Assembly (NCBI GenBank): GCA_034769895.1
Contig: CM068367.1
Location: forward strand, 88,021,899 to 88,085,898
DNA from: Magicicada septendecula
Lineage: Eukaryota > Arthropoda > Insecta > Hemiptera > Cicadidae
Direction: 5' to 3'
Length of the DNA stretch: 64,000 nt
In this document: one piece after another, positions 50,228 to 60,739 of the stretch
How the letters are laid out: the number at the start of each line of letters is the position of its first letter
Position numbering within the stretch: position 1 is the first letter of the stretch
Notes under the pieces: model-generated
The model's input: only the letters and a program-made list of their open reading frames with translations
Told to the model about the DNA's origin: nothing
Databases searched by the model: none
Translations under genes and position numbers: made by a program

Positions 50228-51968
50228 TAGCGGGGTGATATGACAAATTAAGGAATTCTTCAGTCGCTAATAAATATTCTTGCCACTTCTTTTGTTGATT
50301 ATAGCAATAAGTCCGTAATATTCTTCCGACCTCTCGCAGTACCCTCTCCGCTGGATTGCTGCTGGTGTGGTAGACAGACGTCTTGTATGTCTTAATGCCC
50401 AATGTATTCAGAGTGTTTCTCCACCTCCAACCCTTAAATTGCGTTCCATGGTCGGTGATTATGGATGTCGGGCTCCCTACCTCTGGAATGTAATGATTTG
50501 TTATTATTCCTAGAGTCTTCAGAGTGGTGGCTCTGTTCACAGGGTATAGTTTTGTAAATTTTGTAAAATGATCCATCATAATAATAATATACTTGTATCG
50601 ATGGCGTCCGCCACTGCGGGGAAATGGACCGCATATGTCCAGAAAGACCTTTTCCAGTTTGGCTTGTGAGGTAATTGGTATCATCATACCTTCCTTTCTC
50701 TCATTGTTGGTTTTCACCAACTGACATATCAGACAGGTTTTAAGGTAGTTTCTCGTTTTTCTATTGATACTTTTTATGTGACAATTCTCTTCTATTGCCT
50801 TGATCACCTTCATGGCTCCCATGTGACCGTATCGTAGGTGATAGTCCAGGATGATATCCTTTTCGATTGTAGTAGGGATCATGATCTTCCATATTTCTCC
50901 ATCAAGGGATGTCTTGATGAATAAAATCCCATTATGTATACAATAAAATTTGTTTATTGTGTCATCTTGGTTGGAGAGACGAAGTTTAATAGAGTTTAAC
51001 TTCGGATCGGACTGCTGGTGTTTGCTGATGTCCTGCACTATCTTCTCTAAATCGGATCTGTCCTTAATAATGTTATAGATTTTCAAGATGCTCTCCTTTT
51101 CGCCTTCGAGTGTTTGTTCTTCCAGATTCACTCTTGACAATACGTCGGCTACTACATTTTTACTTCCAGGAACATACTCCCACTGTATATCGTATTCCTG
51201 TAGGGCGAGTACCCATCTGGTCAATCTACCATGGCTTAATTTGCATCTTCTTAGAAATGATATTGACTTGTGATCTGTTCGGACGGTCACTGGATATCCG
51301 AGGATATACGTCCGAAACTTCCCGCAGGCAAAGACTACACTTAGCAGTTCTTTTTCCGTCACATTATAGTTCTTTTCACACTGGTTAAGGGTTCTGCTAG
51401 CAAAGCTCACTACTAGATGGTTTCCACTTTCATCTTCTTGGTACAGTGTTGATCCCAAACTAATGTTACTAGCGTCACAGTTTAGAAAGAAGGGTCGGTT
51501 AAAATCTGGATGGTTGAGCATTACTGCATCTAAGAATTTCTCTTTAATCGATTTGAAGGTTTCGTCTTGTTCTTGACCCCATCGCCATTTATTCTTGGAC
51601 GATAACTGGTACTGAAACTGGGCTGTTAGTTCGGAATAATTATTCTGGAACTTCCTATAATAGTTACATAGGCCCAAAAATGATTGTAGTTGCCTTCTGT
51701 TTTTTGGTGTAGGGAAACGTTGTATGGCGTCTACCTTTTCTGTTGATGGTGTTATTCCTTGACTGTTTAGCTGGAAACCCAGGAATTGTACTTCTTTAGC
51801 TATAAGCTTGGACTTGTCCAGTTTAAGGGTGACATTATTTTCAGCAAGCTTCTTCAAAACATACTCCACACGATAACAGTGTTCCTCCCAGTTGGTTGAT
51901 GTTATAAGGAGATCATCAACATAGACAGTCGTGAATTGGAGCGCTTCTGGTCCTAGTATATGATCCAT
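50199..51968 (-). CDS. pol: Gypsy B pol: RT end, RNase H, integrase
   Basis: It starts immediately after an in-frame TGA (51969-51971). RT active site YVDD lies at about residues 16-19, with the QLNSQGITPS/LGLCNYYRKF connection after it. The RNase H region has the NCDASNISLGSTL and TVRTDHKSI motifs (about residues 165-245). The integrase zinc-binding region is HLRYGHMG...CLICQLVK (about 385-430). The catalytic core has FLDICGPF (first D), ITDHGTQF (second D) and NPAERVLRE (E), all present. The chain is lost at TTPHGNV by a frameshift before the C-terminal segment. It would reverse-transcribe and integrate B's cDNA if restored. Confidence 0.93.
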   Translation of the reverse strand: MDHILGPEALQFTTVYVDDLLITSTNWEEHCYRVEYVLKKLAENNVTLKLDKSKLIAKEVQFLGFQLNSQGITPSTEKVDAIQRFPTPKNRRQLQSFLGLCNYYRKFQNNYSELTAQFQYQLSSKNKWRWGQEQDETFKSIKEKFLDAVMLNHPDFNRPFFLNCDASNISLGSTLYQEDESGNHLVVSFASRTLNQCEKNYNVTEKELLSVVFACGKFRTYILGYPVTVRTDHKSISFLRRCKLSHGRLTRWVLALQEYDIQWEYVPGSKNVVADVLSRVNLEEQTLEGEKESILKIYNIIKDRSDLEKIVQDISKHQQSDPKLNSIKLRLSNQDDTINKFYCIHNGILFIKTSLDGEIWKIMIPTTIEKDIILDYHLRYGHMGAMKVIKAIEENCHIKSINRKTRNYLKTCLICQLVKTNNERKEGMMIPITSQAKLEKVFLDICGPFPRSGGRHRYKYIIIMMDHFTKFTKLYPVNRATTLKTLGIITNHYIPEVGSPTSIITDHGTQFKGWRWRNTLNTLGIKTYKTSVYHTSSNPAERVLREVGRILRTYCYNQQKKWQEYLLATEEFLNLSYHPAIGTTPHGNV

Positions 51969-53168
51969 TCAGGCGACAAAAACAGCTACTGAATTCACCA
52001 ACCCGAAGGGCAATCTCTTAAATTGATAATTGCGCCCTTCGAAGATGAACGCCATGTATTGCCGGCTTGCTGGGTGCAACTCCATTTGCCAATAGCCGCA
52101 TACGGTATCCCAAGTGGTAATGAATCGTGTTCCGTGGAACCTCTTCAAAATTTCATCAATTTCGCCAGGTGAGGTACGATCGTTTATTATCATCTTATTT
52201 ATCTCACGAGCGTCAAGGCAAAGCCTTACTTTCCCATTTTTCTTTTGTATGGCCACAATTGGGCTTGTGTATGGCGATTGACTGCTCTCGATGATATCTC
52301 TACGGATCATATTCTGGATCTCTGTGCGTACGGCTTCCTTCAAAGATTGTGCTATTGGGTACGACTTTCGGTTAAATTCTACCGGTTCTCTGAATCGTAT
52401 GGAACATTGGTAGTTCCGGATCTTTCCAGGTTCGTCAGAAAATACAGCTCGGTATTTCTCATATATTTCTACCAATTGATTCAGCTGGTTTTCCTTTAAT
52501 TGCTCGTTAGTATTGTGGCACTGGAAGTTACGTATCTCTTGGATCTTTTGTTGCCATAGGTCTTCCTCCGAATCCTGATGTACTGGCTTGTTGTTTGTTG
52601 AGTAGTTGGACAAGTAATTCACCTTATTTTGGTGGTCGAGAAGTTGTCTGGAGTCTAAAGTCTTGTTATCAGTTAAATTGGCTATCCAGGTTGAACCTTC
52701 AGCAAAGAGTGATACCTTTCCTCGGCACAAGTCGATAATTGCTGAGTTTCGGCGCAATATGTCACATCCTATCATGATGTTGAAAGGTAATCCAGCTGCA
52801 ACAAGAAATATCATATCCACACTAATGCCTTGACTTTTGACACTTAGGGATACTTGCTTTCTTATGGTCTTGTTCTGTCGACCGGTAGCTCCTACAAGTA
52901 CAATATTATTAATAGGTAGTACCGGTAAGTTTTTGTGGCATTCCTGCTGTATCCGGTCCAACTCATTTCGATTTATTATGGAGACATTGGCTCCAGTGTC
53001 TATCATTATAGGAACCGAAATACCTTCAATTTCTGCAATTATGTATATTATTTCATTATCATTATTGTTAATATTAAGCTCACTTTCTTCTAATAGGTCC
53101 TTACGGATATCCTTCAAATAATTGCTGTATATTATGGTAAAAATTTTTCTGTTTTTCTTCGAATTCAT
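51969..53168 (-). CDS. pol: Gypsy B pol: protease and RT fingers/palm, ends at a nonsense codon
   Basis: The protease has the catalytic DTGA motif near residue 58 (PIMIDTGANVSII), then VGATGRQNK and LPFNIMIGCDIL. The RT begins near residue 260 with QSPYTSPIVAIQKKNG, RLCLDAREIN and LPFGLVNSVAVFV. TGA at 51969-51971 interrupts RT just before MDHILG, at the point where gypsy A reads through. The frame starts about 50 bp after the gag stop, so pol is not in the gag frame and would need a separate start or recoding. Confidence 0.93.
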   Translation of the reverse strand: MNSKKNRKIFTIIYSNYLKDIRKDLLEESELNINNNDNEIIYIIAEIEGISVPIMIDTGANVSIINRNELDRIQQECHKNLPVLPINNIVLVGATGRQNKTIRKQVSLSVKSQGISVDMIFLVAAGLPFNIMIGCDILRRNSAIIDLCRGKVSLFAEGSTWIANLTDNKTLDSRQLLDHQNKVNYLSNYSTNNKPVHQDSEEDLWQQKIQEIRNFQCHNTNEQLKENQLNQLVEIYEKYRAVFSDEPGKIRNYQCSIRFREPVEFNRKSYPIAQSLKEAVRTEIQNMIRRDIIESSQSPYTSPIVAIQKKNGKVRLCLDAREINKMIINDRTSPGEIDEILKRFHGTRFITTWDTVCGYWQMELHPASRQYMAFIFEGRNYQFKRLPFGLVNSVAVFVA

Positions 53169-53221
53169 ACCTACTTGATTAAACCCAGCAGATTGGAGCA
53201 GTAAAGGGTCATTGGAGTTTA

Positions 53222-53770
53222 TTACTGCCTCCGTTCGTTTAAATGTTCCGCTTCATTACGGATTAGGCCGTTGGAAGCGTCAGCTTGTAGTCCTGAGACT
53301 GCTTCGTTTGGTTCGGCTCGATCGTCTGGTTGGGCTTCTGTTACAGGTAGTCTTCGCTGATTATCCAGGCTGGAACTACGTCTGGGCTCGTACCCTCTGT
53401 ACCTATTACTTCCCTGACTTCCTTGGAAAGTCTCGTACTCGTAGTATCGGCTCCTTCGTTGAGGCCTGTACCTCCTGTGTCCACTGCCTTCTGCTCGGAT
53501 GTAGTTGACATTGGGTCGATATGCCCTGTAATTGTTGTTATTACCTCCATTCGGGTAATTCCGGTTATAATTACCATGATAATTATTGTTAGAAAGGTTG
53601 GGGTTCCTCTGACCATTTGGAACATAGTTACTATTATTATTATAATAACAACCGTTGTTATTTTGTGGACGGCTATTATTATTATTATTATTATTGTTGT
53701 GGTTGTTGTTATTATTATTTATGCGAGGAATATTACTATTATTATTATTGTTGTTAAAACAGGGCAAAAT
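53222..53770 (-). CDS. gag: Gypsy B gag, Asn-rich C-terminal segment (shifted frame)
   Basis: Continuation of gag in another frame: tens of asparagines from AAT/AAC repeats (53640-53760), then tyrosine/arginine-rich sequence (RRYRPQRRSRYYEY) and an acidic end (NEAEHLNERRQ). Frames of the repeat itself are unreliable. The N-rich, Arg/Tyr-rich tail may replace the zinc knuckle as the nucleic-acid-binding part. Confidence 0.7.
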   Translation of the reverse strand: MLPCFNNNNNNSNIPRINNNNNNHNNNNNNNNSRPQNNNGCYYNNNSNYVPNGQRNPNLSNNNYHGNYNRNYPNGGNNNNYRAYRPNVNYIRAEGSGHRRYRPQRRSRYYEYETFQGSQGSNRYRGYEPRRSSSLDNQRRLPVTEAQPDDRAEPNEAVSGLQADASNGLIRNEAEHLNERRQ

Positions 53771-55529
53771 TATTGTTATTTCTGGGGTTATAATTGTATT
53801 CGGCATTATTCCGATTTGCGGAATTATAATTATTATTATTACCCACATTCTGCCGATTATTATTATTATTCAAATTATTGTTGTTACTCCTTGGTTCCGG
53901 CTTTTCATATCTCCTGCGACTTTGACGATAATAGTCTTCGTGCTCGTACATTTCTAAAAGCTCGGTCATGGCTTGCACCGTCTTTATTTGACTGTTTCGT
54001 CTAGCTCTGATAATATCCTCCTCATAGTGGTATGAGAGTTTGCTGACCAGGCATTCTTCCGGTATTCGGGGCTCTAGATGTTTGGCCACGCACACCTTTC
54101 CCAAAAAGTACGCCGTTAAAGTTTGGTTTCCATACGGGTTGTACTTCCCATGACATATCCCGTCTCTGGCGATATTTTGCGTTGATTCAGACCAATATTT
54201 GGCTTTGAATAGCCTTCTGAATTGTTGATAGTCGGTCACCTCGTCTCTTATTGCCATCCACCAATTGTCTGCTATCTCCTTGAACGATTCGTCAAGCACC
54301 TCTTTATTCTCCCTCCAGCGATTACCTCTGTGTTTGGCGAAGTATTCTTCGATTCTTGCTAGGAATTCAATTGGTTTATTTTTATAAAACCTGAAGTTAA
54401 TTCCTTCACGATTCTCATTGTTGGGACAACTGGTAATGGTTGTCGGTCGACTATGGAATAGGTCTATATCTGTCTGGTTCTGTCTTACCTGACTGTTGAT
54501 ACTGGTCACAGCAGCTTCAATGCCGTCACATTTTTCTGTGAATCGGTCCTGCACTCGCTCCCAGTCTTCCCGTGTTTCCTTTAGTTTTTCCTCCAATGTC
54601 TTCCTAGTCGTTTCTTCAATGTTGTTAACCTTCGTATTTATTTCTGTCCTGATACTCCGTACTTCTCGTTCGGTTTGACTCCATTTTTCGTCAGCTCTGG
54701 TAACCTTTTGTTCGATTACTGTTATTTCCTCCTCTACCTTCTTGCTGATTGTCTCATTGTTTTCAGCTATCTTCTGGCTCAATTCTTCCTTCAATATTTC
54801 CATTTTTCCGTCTAACCGGTTCATGTTCTCTTGGTTCGTCTCCTTCAATTCTTCTCTCAATTGCTGACTATTATTCTCCATCTTTTTATTGGTTTCTTCC
54901 AGTTTCTGGCTTATCTGTGTCAATTCCTCCTTCGATTGTTTATTGTCAGTTTTTATTTCCTCCATTTTCTCCTCCATCTTCTGGATATTTTCCTCCATCT
55001 TCTCCTCGATCTTCTTAATATTTTCCTCCATTAATAATTTATTTTCGTTTTTTATTTCGTCCACCTTCTCCTCTATTTTCTTACTGTTTGCTTCCATCTT
55101 CTCCTCCATCTTCTTGCTAGTATCTCCAATTTTATTGCCCAACTCTTCCTTCAATTGTTGGTTATCGTTTTCCAGCTTCTTACTGTTTTCTTCCATCTTC
55201 TCCTCCATCTTCTTACTGCTTTCTCTTAATTCCTCCTTCAATCGTTGGTTATCGTTCTTCATTTCCTTACTATTTTCTTCGATTTTATTACCCAACTCTT
55301 CTTTTGTCGTTTTAAATTCTCTGAGTAACATCTCCATCATTCTATCCAATTTTGTATCTTCCTTTGCGGTGGATTTCTCCGGCTGTTCCTCCGGTGGTGC
55401 AGGCTTATTTGGTTCTGCTGGCGGTAACATTGACTCCACATCTTCCACTGGTGTCGCCTCTTTATCCTCCATTTCTACCTCCTGCTCGGCCTCCATAGCC
55501 CTTTTCCTTGATGTAGCTCTCCTGTGCAT
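53754..55529 (-). CDS. gag: Gypsy B gag with long coiled-coil N-terminus
   Basis: 591 codons. Residues 1-60 are acidic and proline-rich. About 60-340 is a nearly continuous coiled coil of Lys/Glu heptads (repeated KKMEEKMEENSKK-type units). About 375-535 is a capsid-like region (FRFYKNKPIEFLARIEEYF, ADNWWMAIRDEV, RLFKAKYWS, LTAYFLGKV, EDYYRQ), and the end is Asn-rich. Gypsy A's gag has the same plan. A coiled coil of this size is not usual in gypsy gag and would favour multimerisation. The frame is lost at FALF by a slip near 53754-53770. The start ATG at 55529 lies about 120 bp from the 5' LTR, a normal leader length. Confidence 0.9.
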   Translation of the reverse strand: MHRRATSRKRAMEAEQEVEMEDKEATPVEDVESMLPPAEPNKPAPPEEQPEKSTAKEDTKLDRMMEMLLREFKTTKEELGNKIEENSKEMKNDNQRLKEELRESSKKMEEKMEENSKKLENDNQQLKEELGNKIGDTSKKMEEKMEANSKKIEEKVDEIKNENKLLMEENIKKIEEKMEENIQKMEEKMEEIKTDNKQSKEELTQISQKLEETNKKMENNSQQLREELKETNQENMNRLDGKMEILKEELSQKIAENNETISKKVEEEITVIEQKVTRADEKWSQTEREVRSIRTEINTKVNNIEETTRKTLEEKLKETREDWERVQDRFTEKCDGIEAAVTSINSQVRQNQTDIDLFHSRPTTITSCPNNENREGINFRFYKNKPIEFLARIEEYFAKHRGNRWRENKEVLDESFKEIADNWWMAIRDEVTDYQQFRRLFKAKYWSESTQNIARDGICHGKYNPYGNQTLTAYFLGKVCVAKHLEPRIPEECLVSKLSYHYEEDIIRARRNSQIKTVQAMTELLEMYEHEDYYRQSRRRYEKPEPRSNNNNLNNNNNRQNVGNNNNYNSANRNNAEYNYNPRNNNNFALF

Positions 55530-55629
55530 CTCGCTCCCTCTTCCGACCTGTTGACCGTTGCCAAGCTAAAAATAGGAAATTGGACACTCGTCCTTATTTT
55601 ACAACACTATTACCTCCTATTTAAACCCC

Positions 55630-55647
55630 TTAAGTTGGACGCCAATT
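55630..55647 (-). promoter_or_regulatory. Gypsy B primer-binding site
   Basis: Immediately inside the 5' LTR the minus strand reads AATTGGCGTCCAACTTAAGG. TGGCGTCCAAC resembles the TGGCGCCCAAC primer sites of many animal gypsy elements, with one change. The same TGGCGTCCAAC occurs in gypsy A. The complementary tRNA would end GTTGGACGCCA. Confidence 0.6.
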
Positions 55648-58600
55648 TGTAATATATTCATATATTACAAATATAAAAATAAAATAAAAATAATGATTGA
55701 AATATATATAATTGATGAACGTTTTAATAAGCTCCACGTTGGAAACGCCAATTTGTAATATAAAAATATTACAAATATAAAAATTAAATAATTGAAATAT
55801 AATTGAAATGATATAATTGATATTGTGTGTGTAGATATTGTGATAACAAAGGTATTGTGCTCTTCTTTTAGCCCCACTGGTTAGGCTAGTCAAATTGTAA
55901 TATAATTTCAAATGTAATAATGAATAAAATATAAAGCTATTGATGATAAGAATATGTTATAACTAGGTGTGTTTGATTGATAAATAACAAATACACCAAA
56001 CTTTAAAAATTGTGCAAATATTTTTTCTTGTTCTTGTATCGAGTTTGATTGAATGATTTAATTTAATTAATTAATAATTAATTAATTAGTTGAGTTTGTA
56101 ATTTCCTTCTATATCTATTCTCTCAATGTGAATTATGTTTTTGCTTAATAAAAAATAATAATAACATTAATTGTAGAAATAAAAACAATGCTGGTAACTG
56201 AGTAATGATTTGCGTTTATTCATTCAAAATTGTGCGCCAGTCAGACTGCGCATGTCCCAGGCACTGGCTAATATTCGCCACAGTCGGCAGTGAGAAAAAT
56301 CAACAAATATATTTTTTACAAGTTTAAATTTATGGTTCTTTTAACGAGTCGAAATGGTCAGAGGGCAAGGAACAAGATACATTTAACAGGTATTCTTAAA
56401 CTAAATGTTAATATCTGAAATAGAACAAAATTATTATTACAATTGTCAATTAGAAAGAAATTATTTAAATTGCGAACCAAGTCGAAGAAATGACGTCACT
56501 CCACTCCAAGAGGCACTGGCTGATCGTCTTTGTGAGAAATTCAGCAATGGCCGCCTTCCACTCGATTTTAACTGCTACGATGCTGTTGGAATTGAAGATC
56601 TTCTCCCACAGAAATAAAACGATGTTCCCTTTTTCTGCGAAGTGGTGTTGGTCCAAAATATAGTGTGGAATGTTCCCTCGTCGTCTGCGATGTCGAATTC
56701 TGGGTGGATTTCTTGTGTAGTGTGGTGTTCAATTATGTGTGTTGGTTTTCTGTGAATTCGTTCCAAAAATTGTTCAAAATGGCTGTCGATTTCTGGTGTT
56801 GAGTTTTATGGTGTTATACTGTGTTTTTGGAAATTTGTGAAGTGTTAGACATTGGTAGATAAGATTATTTCACTTGTTAGTTCATCTCCATTACACGCCA
56901 CATAACCACACTTGGTTTTAATACAAATTATTTTGGTTTCAGTACTCCACTAACACATTTTCAACTATTCAGCTTTGCGATTAACAATAGACTAATAGAC
57001 GCAACGTTGTCGTTTTAGGGCAATTTGTGGTATGTCTTTTTCCTCTTCATATTGTTTAACTATAAAATATCTGTCTAAGACTTGTTTCACTATCTAACTA
57101 TACATAACAAGTTTTCTTATTTTTTACTGTATTTCGAATATTTCTTAATTTTACATGAATCTAACTATTCAGTAATATTGATTAGTTAATTTTACATCTT
57201 TTGATATATAGCTGGGTTTGTTTCAAATTCATTTAAGCTCAAAAATTACAATTTTACATAATGATTGTATGTCTCATATTTTGTACAAATTCAGTGTTTT
57301 AAAGGTTTTTATTTGTTTTTTCGGTATAATATTTCCATGGAATATACTTAATAACTCCGTAATTACTTTGTTGTCAATAATTTGGTTATTAAAACATTTC
57401 AATATTGATTAATTTGCTGTTTTTAGTCTGATTTGATTACCATCATAGGCTTATTATTGACTGTTTCCAAAAGAACTTAATTTCCTTTCTTTTGTCATTC
57501 TATTTGCTATTAACTGTATCTGTATTAATTATATTTTCAATTTCTGTATTGTATGTATTGAATTCTATTCCTATTACATAGATTAATTCTTTGATAGATA
57601 ATTTTTTGGTTTATAGGCCATTCTGTGTTTACAAAAATGGTGTCTTGGCTGGTCTGTTTGTACATTATACATGGTTTACTGATTTGAATAAAATTATTAC
57701 ATTTTTATGCCCTACTTGCCTCTCTGACTTACACAATGGAAAATTAAATGACATGATTTTAAAATACAATAGAATATCTTGTATCTACTAAACTTTCTTT
57801 ATACTAATAACATCATTGAACCATAACATGAACATCTTATGCCTAATTTTCTTTATATCACCTAATTTTAACAAAAACATTTTATCCCTATTATTTTTAA
57901 CTGTATCATCAAATAATAACAACATAGCTTATCCTAGACATAATTTAATTAGAAAAAATAAAAAACTCCTATTACTAGTAATACTGTCAGTCACTAACTG
58001 TCTTGTGTATTATGTTTCTTTTGAAAACAATTCAACTGTGATCAAAAAACATCTTGTATCTTATGACACCTTACATCTAAAACATTATCTAATTAACACT
58101 AAATAACAAACATCTTATTATTAGTTATACCATCAGTTATGAACTGTCCTTTGGTATTTTTGTCCTTCTCACAGTTCACTTAACTGTAATTAAAGAAAAC
58201 ATTTTATAGGTAATAGCTTTTCTTATATCTAATTTAAAAAAAATTCTTATTACTGATAAGGTTGTCAGTCCTTAGACTGTCTTTGATTCCAATGGTTTTA
58301 CTATTATTATTCTACACTCATGGTAGTCTTTTTATAATATTTACACTTCATTGAAGATTTTTTCATAGATTTTTTAGCTATGTTTCTCACTATACTCACT
58401 GTAGTTTCTTATTTTTGTTATCTCACTTCACTTTATCGGATTCTACACTATGGTAGTCTTTTCAGTGAGTTCTACACTATGGTAGTCTCTTTTGATATAT
58501 TTTTTAACATATTACTCTTACAACTAATATACAATTTGTGTTTTATAGGATTGTATCTTGTAACTTGTTTGGGTTTACATATATCGGTTTCAATTTTGTC

Positions 58601-59012
58601 TCATGGTATTTATTATATGACTAACATTTTGTTTTGGCATATCTCTTCCTGTTTCTGGTCTCTTTGTTGGAATCTTGATATGTTTCGTCCCTTCTTCAAA
58701 TATCACATTAGTAGTTTCCTTATTAACATGGTTTCATGACAGATTATTTCCTTTTTTATGGTCCTTCCCTTTTTGTACTGCTTCCCCAATCTACTGGGTA
58801 TACTGCTGGTTTAACTGGTTTTTACATAGTAGGTTATTTTAATTAATGGTTTTCTTTATTATCTTCCATTTTTATTAATATTTTATAGACTTAATATACA
58901 GTTTCTAGTGTAATCCTTAAACAATTTATTCTTCTCACTCACTATGGAACTTTTTCTTTTATTTATGTTGCATTAATTCAAATGTTTAGTGTGATAATTT
59001 TGTTATATTACA
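55648..59012 (-). repeat. Gypsy B 5' LTR (3365 bp)
   Basis: It matches 44836-48168 almost throughout, with a roughly 30-bp duplication near 58455-58490 (TTCTACACTATGGTAGTCT repeated) accounting for most of the length difference. The ends are TGTAATATATTC... and ...TTGTTATATTACA. Its promoter drives minus-strand transcription into gag. Confidence 0.9.
56405..56617 (+). CDS. Small antisense open frame in gypsy B 5' LTR (unknown)
   Basis: Same 70-codon frame as 45593-45805. No recognised domain. Confidence 0.2.
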   Translation: MLISEIEQNYYYNCQLERNYLNCEPSRRNDVTPLQEALADRLCEKFSNGRLPLDFNCYDAVGIEDLLPQK

Positions 59013-59049
59013 ATATTTACGGAGTGCTTTAAGAAAATCTGTCTTTACG

Positions 59050-59194
59050 ATTTTTCCAGACCATTTTCAGAAAACCCTAGAAAGGTAAACATGCAAAGAT
59101 TTTTTTATATTAATTATTAACGTTTATTTAACACGTGCACCAAATATTGCTTTGCCCCAATTTTTTATCAAGTCAAAATCTCTGGCGACTGGAC
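59050..59194 (-). repeat. Academ-like right terminal inverted repeat
   Basis: Inverse of 39162-39290 by three conserved blocks (see the element entry). Gypsy B inserted about 40 bp to its left. Confidence 0.7.
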
Positions 59195-59196
59195 TA

Positions 59197-60630
59197 ACTG
59201 GTCAAACTGCCTCCTTGATTTTCTATCTATAATAATCTTGGTGTTCGTAACTTCCAATCAGTCTTTCCATGTCAGCTATAGTCTTGACCTGGCTGCATAG
59301 GGTGTCTTGGACAATCCCTTCATCAAAGTGGTGTGCCATTTTGCTGATTAAGCATTCTCCAGGAATCTTTGGTTCTAAATTGCGTGCTACACACACCTTC
59401 CCGAGAAAGTAGGCCGTCGGTGACTGGTAATGGGTGGCGTTGTACCTCCCATGGCAGAGATTATCCCTGACTATATTCTGCACTGACTATGACCAGTATT
59501 TTATTCTGAAGGTCTGTTTAAACTCCTCATATGTCATTATTTCATTTCTGACGGCCGACCACCAGTTGTCGGTTATCTCCTTAAGGCTGTCATCCAGTAG
59601 ACTCTTAATCATGGTCCAACGGTTCTCTTTGGTTCTCAGTAGACACTCGTCCACCCGTTCTAGGAATTCCACTGGGTTCCTGCGATAATTTTTAAAGTTT
59701 ATGTTCTCTCTGTTGTCCAGCATAGTATGTTGAACGCTGCAGGCTGGTCTATAGCTCATTCTTTCGAGATCTTCTCTCAGGTGCTTTAATTGTACTCCTT
59801 GGAGGTTATCAATTCTTCCTGTATTATCATTCATTTGGTTTTTTACTCGGTTCATTTCCTCATTAACCCGTTCGATTTTTCCCGTTCGGTGTTAGTTTGT
59901 AATTCGTCCAATCTTTCTTGTGTTCCTTGCTGTACCTCTGCTATTCTAACTTGGTTTATATTATCTACTTGGTCGATTTTGGTGTCTAAATCTGCCCTGA
60001 CCTGTACGATTGCTTCTTTGTTTTGTTCCACTTTTCCAACTAGTTCAGCTGTTTGTTGTTTTCCTTCTTCGTTATACTCCTCTACCTTTTTACCAAGTGT
60101 TTCATTGACATTGTCAATTTTCTCATCAATGGTTCGTCTCAACTCCTTGTTAGAGTCCTCGATCTTCTCATTAATTTGTTTTAAATTTTCCTCATTCATT
60201 TCCCTCAAATCCTCCTTAGTTTGTCTCAAGCTTTCATGAGTACTGTTTATTTTCTCGTCTATTATCCGCCTAAACTCCTCCTTCATTTGTTTATTATTTT
60301 CATCAGTGTTTTTCTTAACGCTACTTATTTCTGCTTTCATTTGTTTTAATAAATCTTCTCTCAAGATCTCGTTTTGTTTCACTTATTTTTCCCCCATACT
60401 GTCTATTTTCTCATTTGTCTGTTTACTTTGTTCTTTAATACTGTCTATTTTCTCATTAGTTTGTTTATTTTGTTCCTTCATAGTACTCATTAATTCCATT
60501 AATTTTTCCCAATTTAGTCCTCCTCTGGCTTCTTCTTTATCGCCCGCCTGTTGTTCCATTTCGGTGTTTGTAACTATCTCTGCTTCTTCTTCCCGTCTAT
60601 CTTCTTCCGTTTCTTGGTCCTTTGCCAACT
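59197..60630 (-). pseudogene. gag: Gypsy A gag, 5' segment (coiled coil plus capsid-like region)
   Basis: The minus strand begins MAKDQETEEDRREEE near 60628. It has a Lys/Glu/Gln coiled coil repeating TNEKIDSIKEQSKQ-type units, then a capsid-like region close to gypsy B's (NFKNYRRNPVEFLERVDECL, DNWWSAVRNEI, FRIKYWS, SPTAYFLGKVCVA, EHQDYYR). Defects: a TAA after GEK near 60383, a frameshift near 59855, a TAG after KYWS near 59485, and stops after YYR. The Academ-like element interrupts it at 59195; the rest is at 39159-38803. Confidence 0.88.
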
Positions 60631-60739
60631 TTTCGACACTCCTCTCGTATGCATTTCTGTTTTTCTAACAGTCGCCAGCTAAAATTAGGTTTCCCGTATC
60701 GTTAGTAATTACGCTAGGATCGGTAATGTCCCCTAACTT

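Larger units (their letters stand above)
44836..59012 (-). mobile_element. Gypsy B: Ty3/gypsy-like LTR retrotransposon (14.2 kb)
   Basis: Two near-identical LTRs (44836-48168 and 55648-59012) bound minus-strand gag (55529 to about 53222) and pol (53168 to 49835). ATAT at 44832-44835 and 59013-59016 is a 4-bp TSD. The order of pol domains (protease, RT, RNase H, integrase) is that of Ty3/gypsy; no env-like frame exists. The element inserted into the Academ-like transposon about 180 bp from its right end. The LTRs differ by scattered substitutions and one roughly 30-bp insertion, so B is the youngest large insertion, yet gag and pol carry at least three inactivating changes. Confidence 0.93.
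39162..59194 (-). mobile_element. Academ-like DNA transposon, itself split by gypsy B
   Basis: The left end GTCCAGTCGCCAGAG (39162) is repeated inverted at the right end (to 59194). Further matching blocks follow inwards: AAAAAATTGRGGCAAAG with ATATTTGGT, then ATCTTTGCATGTTTA. Together they give diverged TIRs of about 125 bp. TA at 39160-39161 and 59195-59196 is the best duplicated target. Joining the flanks over one TA keeps the gypsy A gag frame (PV|KSQTDRG). Without gypsy B the element is about 5.85 kb. It encodes a large protein with an XPG/FEN1-like nuclease region. XPG fusion is a known hallmark of one Academ lineage, hence the call; the superfamily is my inference. Confidence 0.65.

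Noticed and set aside
53423-54004. Plus-strand hydrophobic frames (Ile/Leu-rich)
   Set aside because: They are antisense of the Asn-rich gag repeat (AAT read as ATT) and not membrane proteins. The frames at 38807-39112 and 54889-55554 are similar shadows.
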